A stretch of 64,000 nucleotides of DNA from Ferrovibrio xuzhouensis (GCF_042648965.1 NZ_JBHRYJ010000002.1:496001-560000), one strand, 5' to 3'; shown: positions 1 through 8,665, counted from the stretch's first letter. Numbers and translations: made by a program. Notes: generated from the sequence alone by a model not told the origin.

Positions 1-1335
1 GCCACCCTGGCGGCGCAGATCGACGCCATGCTGGCCGAGGCCGCGCGACTGCGTCCCGGTCTTGCCGCGCTGGCGGCGCCCAAGGCGCTGATCGTGCCCC
101 ATGCCGGCTACATCTATTCCGGCCCTGTCGCGGCTGCCGGCTATGCGCGGCTGGCGGCCCATGCCAGACAATACCGCCGCGTCGTGCTGCTCGGCCCGGC
201 GCACCGCCATGGCTTTCGCGGCCTTGCGCTGCCGCAGGCCACGGCCTTTGCCACGCCACTGGGTGACGTGCCGCTCGATACGGCGGCGATGGCGCAGATC
301 GCCGGCCTGCCCGGCGTCAGCGTGCTGCCCGAAGCCCATGCCGACGAACATGCGCTCGAAGTACAACTGCCCTTCCTGCAGCGTCTGCTTAGCGATGTCA
401 CCCTGGTGCCGCTGGTGGTCGGCATGGCCTCGCCCGGGCAGGTGGCGGCGGTACTGCAGGCACTCTGGGGCGGACCGGAGACGCTGATCGTCATCTCCTC
501 GGACCTCAGTCATTTCCATGCTTACGCCGATGCGCAGGCGTTTGACCGTGCCACTGCGGCGGCGATCGAACGGGCCGATGTCGACACCGTGGCGAATGCG
601 GGCAATACCGAAGGCGCCTGCGGCCGCCATGCCATCGCCGGACTGCTGGCCGCATCGGCCGGCGATGCTCTCGCCGCGATGCGGTTCGACCTGCGCACAT
701 CCGGCGATACGGCCGGGCCGCGCGACCGCGTGGTCGGCTATGGCGCCTGGGATTTCACCGCCGGCGGCATGGCGCAACTGACTGAGGCTGAGCGCGACCA
801 TCTCATCGCCATCGCGCGCCACGCCATCGCGACGGCACTCGGGCTTGCCGCGCAAACGCTGCTGGTGCCGGTCCCGGCGGCCCTGCAGACCTGGCGGCCG
901 TGTTTCGTCTCGCTGTATGGCAGCGACGGAGATTTGCGTGGCTGCATCGGTTCGCTGGCAGCCGAACGCCCGCTGGCCGAAGAGGCCGCGCGCATCGCCG
1001 CCGATGCCGCCTTCCGCGATCCGCGCTTCGCGCCACTGTCAGCGGCGGAGTTCGCGAGGCTCAGGCTGGAAATATCCGTGCTCACGCCGCTGCTGCCGCT
1101 GCCGGCGGCCAGCCGGGCCGAGCTGCTGGCGGCGCTGGTGCCTGGCCGTGACGGCCTGCTGCTGCGTGCCGGCCGCCATCACGCGACCTTCCTGCCCCAG
1201 GTCTGGGACAAGCTGCCGGCACCGGAGGACTTCCTCGACGCCCTGCTGCACAAGGGCAGTTTTCCGGCGGGACCATGGCCCGCCGGCCTGCAGGCCTGGC
1301 GCTATCGGGTGGAGGAGATCGCCGAGGCGGCGTAA
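1..1335 (+). CDS. AmmeMemoRadiSam protein B/A fusion (MEMO1 domain + AMMECR1 domain), 5' partial
   Basis: The reading frame is open from base 1, so the true start lies upstream of the window; the first in-window ATG (28) is internal to the family's usual N-terminus. The N-terminal ~250 residues are a MEMO1-family domain: the early HAGYIYSG segment, DEHALEVQLPF and SSDLSHFH carry its metal-binding histidines and acids. From about residue 260 there is an AMMECR1 domain with the hallmark LRGCIGSL (Cys315 counted from base 1) followed by AADAAFRDPRF. In bacteria these two proteins usually travel with a radical SAM enzyme (AmrS). That partner is not in the window and could be upstream. The biochemical role of the system is unresolved. 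Here the two parts are one polypeptide, which suggests they work together. The next gene is convergent. Confidence 0.85.
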   Translation, partial: ATLAAQIDAMLAEAARLRPGLAALAAPKALIVPHAGYIYSGPVAAAGYARLAAHARQYRRVVLLGPAHRHGFRGLALPQATAFATPLGDVPLDTAAMAQIAGLPGVSVLPEAHADEHALEVQLPFLQRLLSDVTLVPLVVGMASPGQVAAVLQALWGGPETLIVISSDLSHFHAYADAQAFDRATAAAIERADVDTVANAGNTEGACGRHAIAGLLAASAGDALAAMRFDLRTSGDTAGPRDRVVGYGAWDFTAGGMAQLTEAERDHLIAIARHAIATALGLAAQTLLVPVPAALQTWRPCFVSLYGSDGDLRGCIGSLAAERPLAEEAARIAADAAFRDPRFAPLSAAEFARLRLEISVLTPLLPLPAASRAELLAALVPGRDGLLLRAGRHHATFLPQVWDKLPAPEDFLDALLHKGSFPAGPWPAGLQAWRYRVEEIAEAA

Positions 1336-1339
1336 CGCC

Positions 1340-1837
1340 TCAGTCGGCGGCTTCTGCCTCGGCCGGCATGTCTACCGGCACGCCCGGCTCGTTCTTCGAG
1401 CAGCGGATGGTCAGTGCCGTCTTCACATGGGCGACATTGGCCAGTGCGGTCAGTTCGCGGGTCAGGAAGGTCTGATAGGCATCCCAGTCGCGGGCGACGA
1501 TTTTCAGGATGAAATCATTCTCGCCGGCCAGCATGTGGCATTCGCGCACCTGGGCCCAGCCGGTCACGGTATGCTCGAAGGCGATCAGGTCCTGCTCGGC
1601 CTGGCTGTTCAGCCCGACCATGGCAAACACGGTGACGCCGTAGCCGAGCTGCTGCGGGTTGAGTTCGGCGTGGTAGCCGCGGATATAACCGGCCTCTTCA
1701 AGGGCGCGGACGCGCCGCAGGCAGGGCGGGGCGGAGATGCCGACCCGCTGGGCGAGTTCGACATTGGTCATGCGCCCGTCGGCCTGCAGGTCGGTGAGGA
1801 TCTTGCGGTCGATCAGGTCGAGCTTGACGCGTTGCAT
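1340..1837 (-). CDS. Lrp/AsnC family transcriptional regulator
   Basis: A 165-residue feast/famine regulator. Residues 5-55 form the winged helix-turn-helix (LIDRKILTDLQ, then NVELAQRVGISAPPCLRRVR), and the rest is the RAM/AsnC effector-binding domain (GYHAELNPQQLGYGV, ECHMLAGENDFILKI). Such proteins form octamers or higher assemblies and sense amino acids. An in-frame ATG at 1870 would add 11 basic residues. I chose the ATG at 1837 because family alignments begin there. It is convergent with the MEMO/AMMECR1 gene, only 4 bp apart. Its upstream region (about 1860-1920) is the most AT-rich stretch nearby, which suits both a promoter and autoregulation. The target genes cannot be told from the sequence. 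Confidence 0.9.
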   Translation of the reverse strand: MQRVKLDLIDRKILTDLQADGRMTNVELAQRVGISAPPCLRRVRALEEAGYIRGYHAELNPQQLGYGVTVFAMVGLNSQAEQDLIAFEHTVTGWAQVRECHMLAGENDFILKIVARDWDAYQTFLTRELTALANVAHVKTALTIRCSKNEPGVPVDMPAEAEAAD

Positions 1838-1859
1838 GGAAAATTTCTTTCTATGGCGG

Positions 1860-1918
1860 AATGCGCGCAATATTATTATAAATACCGGTGTGATTCCAAG
1901 GGTCAGAGATTATAAAAT
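1860..1918 (-). promoter_or_regulatory. AT-rich probable promoter/operator region of the lrp-type gene
   Basis: Read on the minus strand this 59-bp block contains TTGGAA followed 18 bp later by TAATAT, plus a second TATAAT-like hexamer in ATTTTATAATC. It is markedly AT-rich against a GC-rich background and lies directly before the Lrp-type gene. Lrp-family proteins often bind AT-rich sites and control themselves, so this may also be an operator. The exact hexamers are uncertain. Confidence 0.35.
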
Positions 1919-2058
1919 TTCGTGGGTGCCCGTGGCCGTTGTTTGGCCTGAGGCAATTCCAAGCGCGTGGCACCGATGGTAAAGCTGTCACCTCAGGCGC
2001 TGCCGGGCGGGGGCTATCGGGGCGCAGATCTTAACAAAGCGACCCGGTCGGAACGCGT

Positions 2059-4077
2059 ATGGCGCTGAAAATCGATACCTTTACCAATGCCGATGCCAAG
2101 GGCGGCTGGCGTCCGGGCAACAATTTCGGCGGCCACAGCCTGTTCAAGGCGCTGGGCCACCCGAAAGTGGCCGATCCCGGCCGCCGGCTGGTTGCCGGGC
2201 TGGCCGGGTTCCGCCGGCTCGCGGTCTACGACCCGGAGGCGCAGGACGCCGCCGACCATCTCGACTCCTTCTTCCCGGTGCCGCGCGACAATCTCGCCGG
2301 CGTTTTCGTCCAGCGCGTGGAAGACATCGGCCAGACCCGGCTCGGCCATGTCACCCAGCCGGTCACCGCGATCCGCGCTTTGGCCCCCGATGCCGTGCTG
2401 ATCACTGCCTTTGATGCCGCCATCCACAAGGCACAGATCGCGCGCCTGCTGCCGCCGGATTGCCAGGTCTTCACGCTGGACGCGATGCGGCTGCCCGACG
2501 CGTGGCTCAGTAACCGAGGCCGCTATCTCGACCCGCTGAATTTCGCCACCAATTTCGCCCTGCTGCGCGACGAGGCCGGCAGCGACGGCGATGCCCTGCA
2601 TACCAAGGTGGTCACCGCCAATTACTGGGCCGGTTACGGCGCCTCCGATCCGGCTCTGTGGCTGTGCCTGTTCGCGCCCGACGGCAGTGTGCTGGCGGAA
2701 TGGGCCGAGCCGCTGAACAGCGAGGCCAGCGGACCGTTCCATGCCGTCGAGATCGACAGCCGTGCCGTGCGGCAGCGCTTCGGCCTGAGCGATTTCACCG
2801 GCTCGCTGTTCATCCACGCCATCCGCATCAAGGGGCATGACGTGGTGAAATATGCGATGGACTGTTTTTCCGACAGCGGCCGGCAGCTCTCCTGCACCCA
2901 TGACGCCAATGCCTGGCCGGCCGATCTCTATGCCGGCGTGCCGGCGCCGAAGCCGGGCGAGCGCCTGACCCTGTGGGTGCAAAACAGCCATCCGGTGCCG
3001 ATCCCCGCCGGTGGCATCGGCGTCAATCTGGTCGGCGCGCAGGATATCGCCTGGTGGGATGGCAGCGTGCCGCCGTTCGGTACCGTGGCGCTCGATCTCG
3101 GTCGCCTGCTGCCGCAGGCGACATTCCCCGATCAGATCGAAATCCAGGCCGGCCGCTATTTCGTGCGGCCGCGCTACGAGATCGTGCAGGCGGACGGCGA
3201 CGCCGCGAACGGGGGACGGGCAGGCCGCCGCCGCATTGCGCACGCCAATGTCGAACGCATCGACCTCAAGCCCAACCCGGACCTGCCGAAACTCGGCGAC
3301 CTGATCGGCAAGGGCTACATCATGCCGTTGCCGGTGCTGCCGCTCGACCAGTGGAAATCGGTGGCCCTGCCGACGCCGATGTCGACAGCGCAGCAGGAAC
3401 TGCCGATCCGCGCGGTGCTGTATGACGCCGATGGCAGTATGGTTGCCGAGGAATACCTCGGCCGGCTGGCGCGCCGCGAGTCGCGGCCCTGTGACATCGA
3501 TGCCTGGCTGGCGGCGGCGAAAACCCGGCTGCCGTCCGGCTACGGCCATATCGAATATGTCTATGATTTCCGTGACGGCGGCGAGGCCGACGGCTGGCTG
3601 CATGCGCTCGGCCTCTACGAGCAGCGCAGTTCCGGCCATTCGGCGGAGACCATCTTCGGCGCGCACATCTACAACATGCCGATCACCTACCGCGACGAGC
3701 CGCAATCCTACACGCACCGGCCACCGGGCCTGACCACCCGGCTGTTCCTGCGGCTGGGTGCGGCGCCGTTCGATGCGATCTGCCACCTGGTCTACCCGGC
3801 CTCGCTGCCGCGCGAGGCCTATGGGCAGGAGATGTCGCAGACCAGCCTGATCCTGTTCGACAGGCGGGCGCAGCAGCTGGCCGAACGGCCGCTGCCGATC
3901 CCCTATGGCGGATCGCGGTTTTTCCGGGCGTCAGAAGTATTTACCGCCGCCGAACGGCAGGCGGCCGGCGCCGGCGGTTGGGTCCAGGTCCGCGATTCGA
4001 GCTGCCGCCTGTTCGGCTTCCACGGGTTGCAGAATGGCGGCGAGAGCTTCTGCCTGGATCACATGTTCGGGTTCTGA
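2059..4077 (+). CDS. Large uncharacterised protein (672 aa)
   Basis: I do not recognise this family. The protein has no signal peptide or membrane helix and no Cys-rich site. Residues ~1-150 look like an alpha/beta domain (RRLAVYDPEAQDAADHL, then ALAPDAVLITAFDAA). From ~175 to the end the pattern is beta-rich, with two segments that resemble each other in layout: ~180-370 (WLCLFAPDGSVLAEW ... FVRPRYEIVQ) and ~400-600 (IRAVLYDADGSMVAEEYLG ... HIEYVYDFRDG). Each has a 'DGS.(L/M)(A/V)E' turn and a later aromatic-rich strand, suggesting duplicated jelly-roll or Ig-like modules. The C-terminus (GGESFCLDHMFGF) looks well defined. Codon use matches neighbouring genes. It stands alone, with an upstream inverted repeat (GCCTGAGG about 1946 / CCTCAGGC about 1991). 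Function unknown. Confidence 0.75.
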   Translation: MALKIDTFTNADAKGGWRPGNNFGGHSLFKALGHPKVADPGRRLVAGLAGFRRLAVYDPEAQDAADHLDSFFPVPRDNLAGVFVQRVEDIGQTRLGHVTQPVTAIRALAPDAVLITAFDAAIHKAQIARLLPPDCQVFTLDAMRLPDAWLSNRGRYLDPLNFATNFALLRDEAGSDGDALHTKVVTANYWAGYGASDPALWLCLFAPDGSVLAEWAEPLNSEASGPFHAVEIDSRAVRQRFGLSDFTGSLFIHAIRIKGHDVVKYAMDCFSDSGRQLSCTHDANAWPADLYAGVPAPKPGERLTLWVQNSHPVPIPAGGIGVNLVGAQDIAWWDGSVPPFGTVALDLGRLLPQATFPDQIEIQAGRYFVRPRYEIVQADGDAANGGRAGRRRIAHANVERIDLKPNPDLPKLGDLIGKGYIMPLPVLPLDQWKSVALPTPMSTAQQELPIRAVLYDADGSMVAEEYLGRLARRESRPCDIDAWLAAAKTRLPSGYGHIEYVYDFRDGGEADGWLHALGLYEQRSSGHSAETIFGAHIYNMPITYRDEPQSYTHRPPGLTTRLFLRLGAAPFDAICHLVYPASLPREAYGQEMSQTSLILFDRRAQQLAERPLPIPYGGSRFFRASEVFTAAERQAAGAGGWVQVRDSSCRLFGFHGLQNGGESFCLDHMFGF

Positions 4078-4195
4078 ACCGCGACTTTCGCCGGCGATGC
4101 CCTAGATAGGCTTGCGAGTCGGCGATACCGGTGTCACCGGACGGTCATGCAGGCGGCGGATAAAGCCGCGCCACAGGCCATTCGGGGTCTTGCTC

Positions 4196-4223
4196 TTGCG
4201 CCGGATTCAGCGCCTGTCATAAT
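4196..4223 (+). promoter_or_regulatory. Probable sigma70-type promoter of trxB
   Basis: TTGCGC (4196-4201), a 16-bp spacer and CATAAT (4218-4223). This would place the transcript start near 4230, about 40 bp before the trxB ATG and upstream of its GGAG ribosome-binding site (4259-4262). Confidence 0.45.
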
Positions 4224-4272
4224 TGGAAAATATCTTGTTTTCGGGCCTGCATGCCCGCGGAGTGACGTCATC

Positions 4273-5247
4273 ATGGCCACCACCCATCGTACCAAGGTCC
4301 TGATTCTCGGTTCCGGCCCGGCCGGCTGCACCGCGGCAATCTATGCGGCGCGCGCATCGCTGGAGCCGATCATGGTGCATGGCCTGCAGCCCGGCGGTCA
4401 GCTCACCATCACCACCGATGTCGAGAACTATCCCGGCTTCGCCGCAGTGATCCAGGGTCCCTGGCTGATGGAGCAGATGGAGGCGCAGGCCAAGCATGTC
4501 GGCACCACCATCATCAACGACTACATCGTCTCGGTCGACCTGTCGAAGCGGCCCTTCGTCGCCAAGGGCGATGGCGGCGACACCTATATCGGTGACAGCC
4601 TGATCATCGCCACCGGCGCGCAGGCGCGCTGGCTCGGCCTGCCGAGCGAGCAGGAATTCCAGGGTTTCGGCGTGTCGGCCTGCGCCACCTGTGACGGCTT
4701 CTTCTACCGCGGCAAGAAGGTGGTGGTGGTCGGTGGCGGCAATACCGCCGTGGAAGAGGCGCTGTACCTGACCAACCATGCCAGTGAGGTGGTGCTGGTG
4801 CATCGCCGCGACTCCCTGCGCGCCGAGAAAATCCTGCAGCAGCGCCTGTTCGCCCACCCGAAGATCAAGGTGATCTGGGATCATGCGATCGACGAGATCG
4901 TCGGCGACGGTGACCCGCGCGGGGTGACTGGCGTCAAGCTGAAGAACACCAGGACCGGCGCCATCGACGCGGAAATCCTGTCGACCGACGGCGTGTTCAT
5001 TGCCATCGGCCATACGCCGAATACCAAGCTGTTCAAGGGTCAGTTGCCGCTGGATGCCGAGGGCTATATCACCACGCGGCCCGGCACCACGCAGACCACG
5101 GTCGCCGGCGTCTTCGCGGCCGGCGACGTGCAGGACAAGATTTACCGCCAGGCGGTGACGGCGGCCGGCACCGGCTGCATGTCGGCGCTGGAGGCCGAGA
5201 AGTTCCTGGCGCACCACGCCCAGCCGGCGGTCGAGGCGGCGGACTAA
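4273..5247 (+). CDS. trxB: Thioredoxin-disulfide reductase
   Basis: A 324-residue low-molecular-weight thioredoxin reductase that moves electrons from NADPH through FAD to thioredoxin in the cytoplasm. The FAD-binding GSGPAG motif is at residues 13-18, the redox-active CATC at 137-140, the NADPH-binding GGGNTA at 154-159, and the second FAD motif (VAGVFAAGDV) is near the C-terminus. Length is typical. An in-frame ATG at 4147 would add 42 unrelated residues. The 4273 start follows GGAG and begins with the family's usual N-terminus. It is followed after 36 bp by a LysR regulator, a pairing common in alphaproteobacteria. Its substrate thioredoxin is likely the TrxA at 29949. Confidence 0.97.
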   Translation: MATTHRTKVLILGSGPAGCTAAIYAARASLEPIMVHGLQPGGQLTITTDVENYPGFAAVIQGPWLMEQMEAQAKHVGTTIINDYIVSVDLSKRPFVAKGDGGDTYIGDSLIIATGAQARWLGLPSEQEFQGFGVSACATCDGFFYRGKKVVVVGGGNTAVEEALYLTNHASEVVLVHRRDSLRAEKILQQRLFAHPKIKVIWDHAIDEIVGDGDPRGVTGVKLKNTRTGAIDAEILSTDGVFIAIGHTPNTKLFKGQLPLDAEGYITTRPGTTQTTVAGVFAAGDVQDKIYRQAVTAAGTGCMSALEAEKFLAHHAQPAVEAAD

Positions 5248-5283
5248 TCTGACGACGCATCTGCGTCATTTCCGGGGGGGACA

Positions 5284-6180
5284 ATGTCGGCACTCGACTG
5301 GGACAAGCTGCGCATATTCCATGCGGTGGCCGAGGCCGGCAGTCTGACCCATGCCGGCGAGTCGCTGGGATTGAGCCAGTCGGCGGTCAGCCGCCAGATC
5401 GGCGCGCTGGAAACCCAGCTCAACGCCACGCTGTTCCATCGCCATGCCCGCGGCCTGATCCTGACCGAGCAGGGCGAATTGCTCTACCGCACCGCGCGCG
5501 ACATCTTTGCCCGGCTGGCCGTCACCGAGGCGATGATCGCCGATGCCAAGGACAAGCCATCGGGCGAGCTTTGCGTCACCACTACGGTGGCCTTCGGTAC
5601 CGTCTGGCTGGCGCCGCGGATCAAGGAGTTCATGGACCTCTATCCCGATATCCGCATCGAGATGGTGGTGGACGACCGCGAGCTCGACCTGTCGATGCGC
5701 GAGGCCGATGTGGCGATCCGCATGTGGAAGCCGACCCAAGCCGATCTCGTGTATCGTAAACTGATCACCGTGCATAATCACATCTACGCCGCAGTCGATT
5801 ATATTGCCCGTTATGGCGCGCCGCAGACGATCGAGGACATGGACCGCCATCACCTGATCGTCTATGGCGAAGAGGCACCGGCGCATTTCAACAACATCAA
5901 CTGGCTGCTGCATGCCGGTGAACCGGCGGTGCCGCGCGAGGCGATCCTGAGCGTGAACAACGTCTATGGCGTGATGCAGGCGGTGGCCAGCGGCCTGGGT
6001 ATCGCCTCGCTGCCCGACTACATGATCGAGGGCAATCCGCGCATCGTGCGCATCCTGCCGAATCTCGATGGCCCCGGTTTCGATACCTATCTGGTCTATC
6101 CCGAAGAATTGCGCAACACCAAGCGGCTTGCCGTGTTCCGCGACTTCCTGTTGCGCAAAGTCGCGGACTGGCAGTTTTGA
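5284..6180 (+). CDS. LysR family transcriptional regulator
   Basis: A 298-residue LysR-type protein. The N-terminal winged helix-turn-helix covers residues ~5-65 (FHAVAEAGSLTHAGESLGL, SQSAVSRQIGALE). A LysR substrate-binding domain runs from ~90 to the end. A G-rich Shine-Dalgarno (GGGGGG, about 5274-5279) lies a few bases before the ATG. It directly follows trxB on the same strand and is followed without a gap by a histidine kinase, so the three may be co-transcribed. Regulators of this subgroup sit next to trxB in many alphaproteobacteria, but I cannot say whether it controls trxB. The effector is unknown. Confidence 0.92.
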   Translation: MSALDWDKLRIFHAVAEAGSLTHAGESLGLSQSAVSRQIGALETQLNATLFHRHARGLILTEQGELLYRTARDIFARLAVTEAMIADAKDKPSGELCVTTTVAFGTVWLAPRIKEFMDLYPDIRIEMVVDDRELDLSMREADVAIRMWKPTQADLVYRKLITVHNHIYAAVDYIARYGAPQTIEDMDRHHLIVYGEEAPAHFNNINWLLHAGEPAVPREAILSVNNVYGVMQAVASGLGIASLPDYMIEGNPRIVRILPNLDGPGFDTYLVYPEELRNTKRLAVFRDFLLRKVADWQF

Positions 6181-8387
6181 CGCCACTGCTGTCCACGATG
6201 ACCCCCGAGGCTGTTGCCCGCTGCAACGAATTGCTGGTCCGGGTGCGCCGGCCGCTCGACATGGCCGCCCAGTTCGTGGCTGCCGTCGCCGTTGCTGTGC
6301 TGCTGGCCGATTATCTGCCCCTGTCGCTGCGGGGCGGATATGTTGCGGTCACCGGAATCACCCTTCTGCTGCAGCTGCTGTGCCACCGCCGCTTTGTTGC
6401 CGACCGCGAGCGCCGACGCCGCGCCATGGTCTGGCTTGGCCGCTTCATAGCCGTCTATGCCCTGAACGGCCTGATTTTCGGTGCCATGCTGGCCGTGCTA
6501 GCGGCCCTGCCGCACCAGCCGGTGCCGCTGCTGGCACTGATGATCGTGGTCGGCATGGTGACCTCGGTGTCGCTGACCATCGCCGTGCATGTGGGGCTGT
6601 CGATCGTGGTGATCTTCATTGCCGTACTGCCTGGCGTGGCCCTGCTGGTCTCGACCAGCAGCCGCGAGAATATCCTGTTGGCCGGTGTCGGCCTGCTGGC
6701 TGCCGGCCTGCTGGTGACCTTTGCCTGGCGACTGTACCGCTATTATAGCCGCAGTTCCGAACTGGTGGCGCGGTTGCGCAGGATGCTGCAGGACCGCACG
6801 CGGATGAGTGCCGATGCCGAAGAGGCGCAGCGCCGCCTGCAGTCGATCCTTGATACGGCGCCGTTTCCGATCGTGGTGGCACGACGCAGCGACGGCGCCT
6901 TCCTGTACAGCAACCGGCTGGCCGGCGAATTGTTCGGTATCAGCGGCCGGGCCTTGCCAGCGGGCAAGCCGCGCTACGTGCTCGACCCGGAGCATCACGC
7001 GCGGGTTTTCGGCGCGACGCCGCCGCAGCCGGGGGTCGAGATGCAGATCGCCACGGCGGCCGGCCGCACCATCTGGGCGACCATGGCGGCGGTGCCGATG
7101 CAATATGCCGGCGACGACGCGGCGCTGGTGGTGGTCAACGACATCACCGAACGCAAGGAGTCGGAAGAAAGGCTGCGCGAGGCCGAGCAGCGCCTGAGCG
7201 ACGCCCTGGCGCTGGCGCCCGACGGCGTGGCGCTCTACGACGAGAACGAGCGGCTGGTGATCTGCAACAAGTCCTATGCCGATATCACCTGCGTGCCGCT
7301 GGACCGTGCCGCCGGCGTCAGCCATGACGAGATCTGCGCCCGCGCGGTCGGCGGCCGGCCCAGTGCGGCGGCGGCGGGCGTCCACACCGATTATGACGAA
7401 TGGGTGGCGACGCGGCGGCGGACTTTCAAGGCGGCGCAGGGCGAGCCGCATATCTTTTTCGACACGCGCAGCCGGCGCTGGCAGCAGATCCGCGATTTCC
7501 GGCTGTCATCGGGTGGCACCGCGTCGCTGATCACCGATATCACCGCGCTGAAGCGGCAGGAACGCGAATTGCGCGAGGCCAACGAAAATCTGGCCCATCA
7601 AGCGGAGATGCTGGCGGCCCGCACCGAGACGCTGGAGGCGGCGCGCAAGACCGCCATCAAGGCCTTGCAGGAAGCGGAATTCGCCAATCGCGCCAAGTCG
7701 CAGTTCCTGGCCCATATGAGCCATGAACTGCGCACACCGCTGAATGCCATCAACGGGTTTTCCGAGATCATGGCGCTGCAGCTGATGGGCCCGTCCGGGG
7801 TGCCGCAGTACGACCGCTATGCGCAGGATATCCTGACGGCGGGCAAGCATCTGCTGTCGGTGATCGACGATATCCTCGACCTGTCGAAGGTCGAGGCCGG
7901 CAAGATGCGCCTGATGCCGGAAGCCGTGTCATGGCAGCGGCTGGCCGACCAGTGCGTCACCCTGCTGCGGCCGCTGGCGGCCGACCGCATGGTCACTTTG
8001 ACGGTCGAGCCTGCTGAAGAGGGGGCGACTTTCTATGCCGACGAGCGGCTGGCCAAGCAGATGCTGGTCAACCTGCTGTCCAACGGCGTGAAATACACGC
8101 CGTCCGGTGGCGCGGTGCAGTTCGGCATCGCGCTGGTGCCCGATGGCAGTGCAGTGGTTTCGGTGCAGGATACCGGAGTGGGGATGACCGAAGCCGATCT
8201 CGCCAAGGCGCTGGAGCCCTTTGGCCGCATCGATTCGGCCCTGGTCTCGCAGATGAACGGCACCGGTCTTGGCCTGCCACTGGTCAAGGCCCTGATCGAA
8301 TTGCATGGCGGCCGGCTGGAAATTACCAGCAACCCCGGTCAGGGCACCTGCGCCCGCCTGTATTTCCCGGCCCCGCCGGCCCTGTAG
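6177..8387 (+). CDS. Membrane-bound PAS sensor histidine kinase (orphan)
   Basis: A sensor kinase of about 736 residues. Residues ~25-190 contain about six hydrophobic helices forming an integral-membrane sensor. Two PAS-like domains follow (~215-325, ending VVVNDITERK, and ~335-455, ending ITDITALKRQ). A coiled coil leads into the HisKA box with SHELRTPLNAI (phospho-acceptor His516). The HATPase domain has N box VNLLSNGVKYTP, G1 DTGVGM and G2 GTGLGLPL, so it should be catalytically active. The start is uncertain: a TTG at 6177 overlaps the LysR stop by 3 bp and gives translational coupling, while ATG 6198 is the first ATG. No response regulator gene is nearby, so the phosphorelay partner is encoded elsewhere. 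Confidence 0.88.
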   Translation: MTPLLSTMTPEAVARCNELLVRVRRPLDMAAQFVAAVAVAVLLADYLPLSLRGGYVAVTGITLLLQLLCHRRFVADRERRRRAMVWLGRFIAVYALNGLIFGAMLAVLAALPHQPVPLLALMIVVGMVTSVSLTIAVHVGLSIVVIFIAVLPGVALLVSTSSRENILLAGVGLLAAGLLVTFAWRLYRYYSRSSELVARLRRMLQDRTRMSADAEEAQRRLQSILDTAPFPIVVARRSDGAFLYSNRLAGELFGISGRALPAGKPRYVLDPEHHARVFGATPPQPGVEMQIATAAGRTIWATMAAVPMQYAGDDAALVVVNDITERKESEERLREAEQRLSDALALAPDGVALYDENERLVICNKSYADITCVPLDRAAGVSHDEICARAVGGRPSAAAAGVHTDYDEWVATRRRTFKAAQGEPHIFFDTRSRRWQQIRDFRLSSGGTASLITDITALKRQERELREANENLAHQAEMLAARTETLEAARKTAIKALQEAEFANRAKSQFLAHMSHELRTPLNAINGFSEIMALQLMGPSGVPQYDRYAQDILTAGKHLLSVIDDILDLSKVEAGKMRLMPEAVSWQRLADQCVTLLRPLAADRMVTLTVEPAEEGATFYADERLAKQMLVNLLSNGVKYTPSGGAVQFGIALVPDGSAVVSVQDTGVGMTEADLAKALEPFGRIDSALVSQMNGTGLGLPLVKALIELHGGRLEITSNPGQGTCARLYFPAPPAL

Positions 8388-8480
8388 TCCCTGTATAAGC
8401 TGCTGATAAGTTTTCTTTATTCTGTAACCGGATAGTTATGCATCACCCGCATGGCTGACTTGACGATTTGGTGGATACTC

Positions 8481-8665
8481 AAACATCCCGTCCCGCAGTA
8501 CATCTGTGCTTGTCAGATGTTGCGTCGCAGCATCTTCTGGGTTTCCGGCTTCGGCCAGAAACTTCGGCCGTGGCAGCTCCCCCGCTGTCCCGGCCATCCG
8601 CGCGTCTCGCGCGGAGCCTCCCTGTTAAGACTTTAGCCGGCCTGGTTTCAGGCCGGCTTTTTTTT
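8481..8665 (+). ncRNA. Candidate structured small RNA with C-rich loops and intrinsic terminator
   Basis: The gap between the histidine kinase and the HAD gene folds into a chain of hairpins on the + strand. They are 8501-8519 (CATCTG/CAGATG), the alternative 8516-8534 (GATG..GC/GC..CATC), 8541-8562 (GTTTC and GGC around a UUCG tetraloop), 8566-8595 (GGCCG/CGGCC with inner stem and a TCCCCC loop), 8598-8614 (seven G-C pairs, TCT loop), and a terminator at 8635-8665. The 20-nt linker 8615-8634 is unpaired and contains CCTCCC. C-rich single-stranded patches of this sort are typical of small RNAs that pair with ribosome-binding sites. No convincing ORF or known riboswitch fits. The 5' end is a guess. 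A long 3' UTR of the kinase is an alternative. Confidence 0.5.
8635..8665 (+). terminator. Strong rho-independent terminator
   Basis: A perfect 10-bp stem (AGCCGGCCTG 8635-8644 with CAGGCCGGCT 8649-8658), a GTTT loop and a run of eight T (8658-8665). The T-run lies only on the + side, so it ends + strand transcription from the small-RNA candidate or the kinase. It does not serve the converging HAD gene. Confidence 0.9.

Noticed and set aside
2014..3786. 590-codon minus-strand frame opposite the orphan 672-residue gene
   Set aside because: Composition is typical of antisense shadow (Arg, His, Gln, Gly rich) and its stop lies outside the true gene's start. The + frame has ordinary protein composition.
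8451..8636. 61-codon ORF within the small RNA region
   Set aside because: It overlaps every hairpin arm, has no Shine-Dalgarno and encodes no family-like sequence.
8481..8665. 6S RNA, tmRNA, SRP RNA or RNase P RNA
   Set aside because: No single long closing stem as in 6S, no SRP GGAAG-type loop region, no tmRNA or RNase P conserved core strings were seen.
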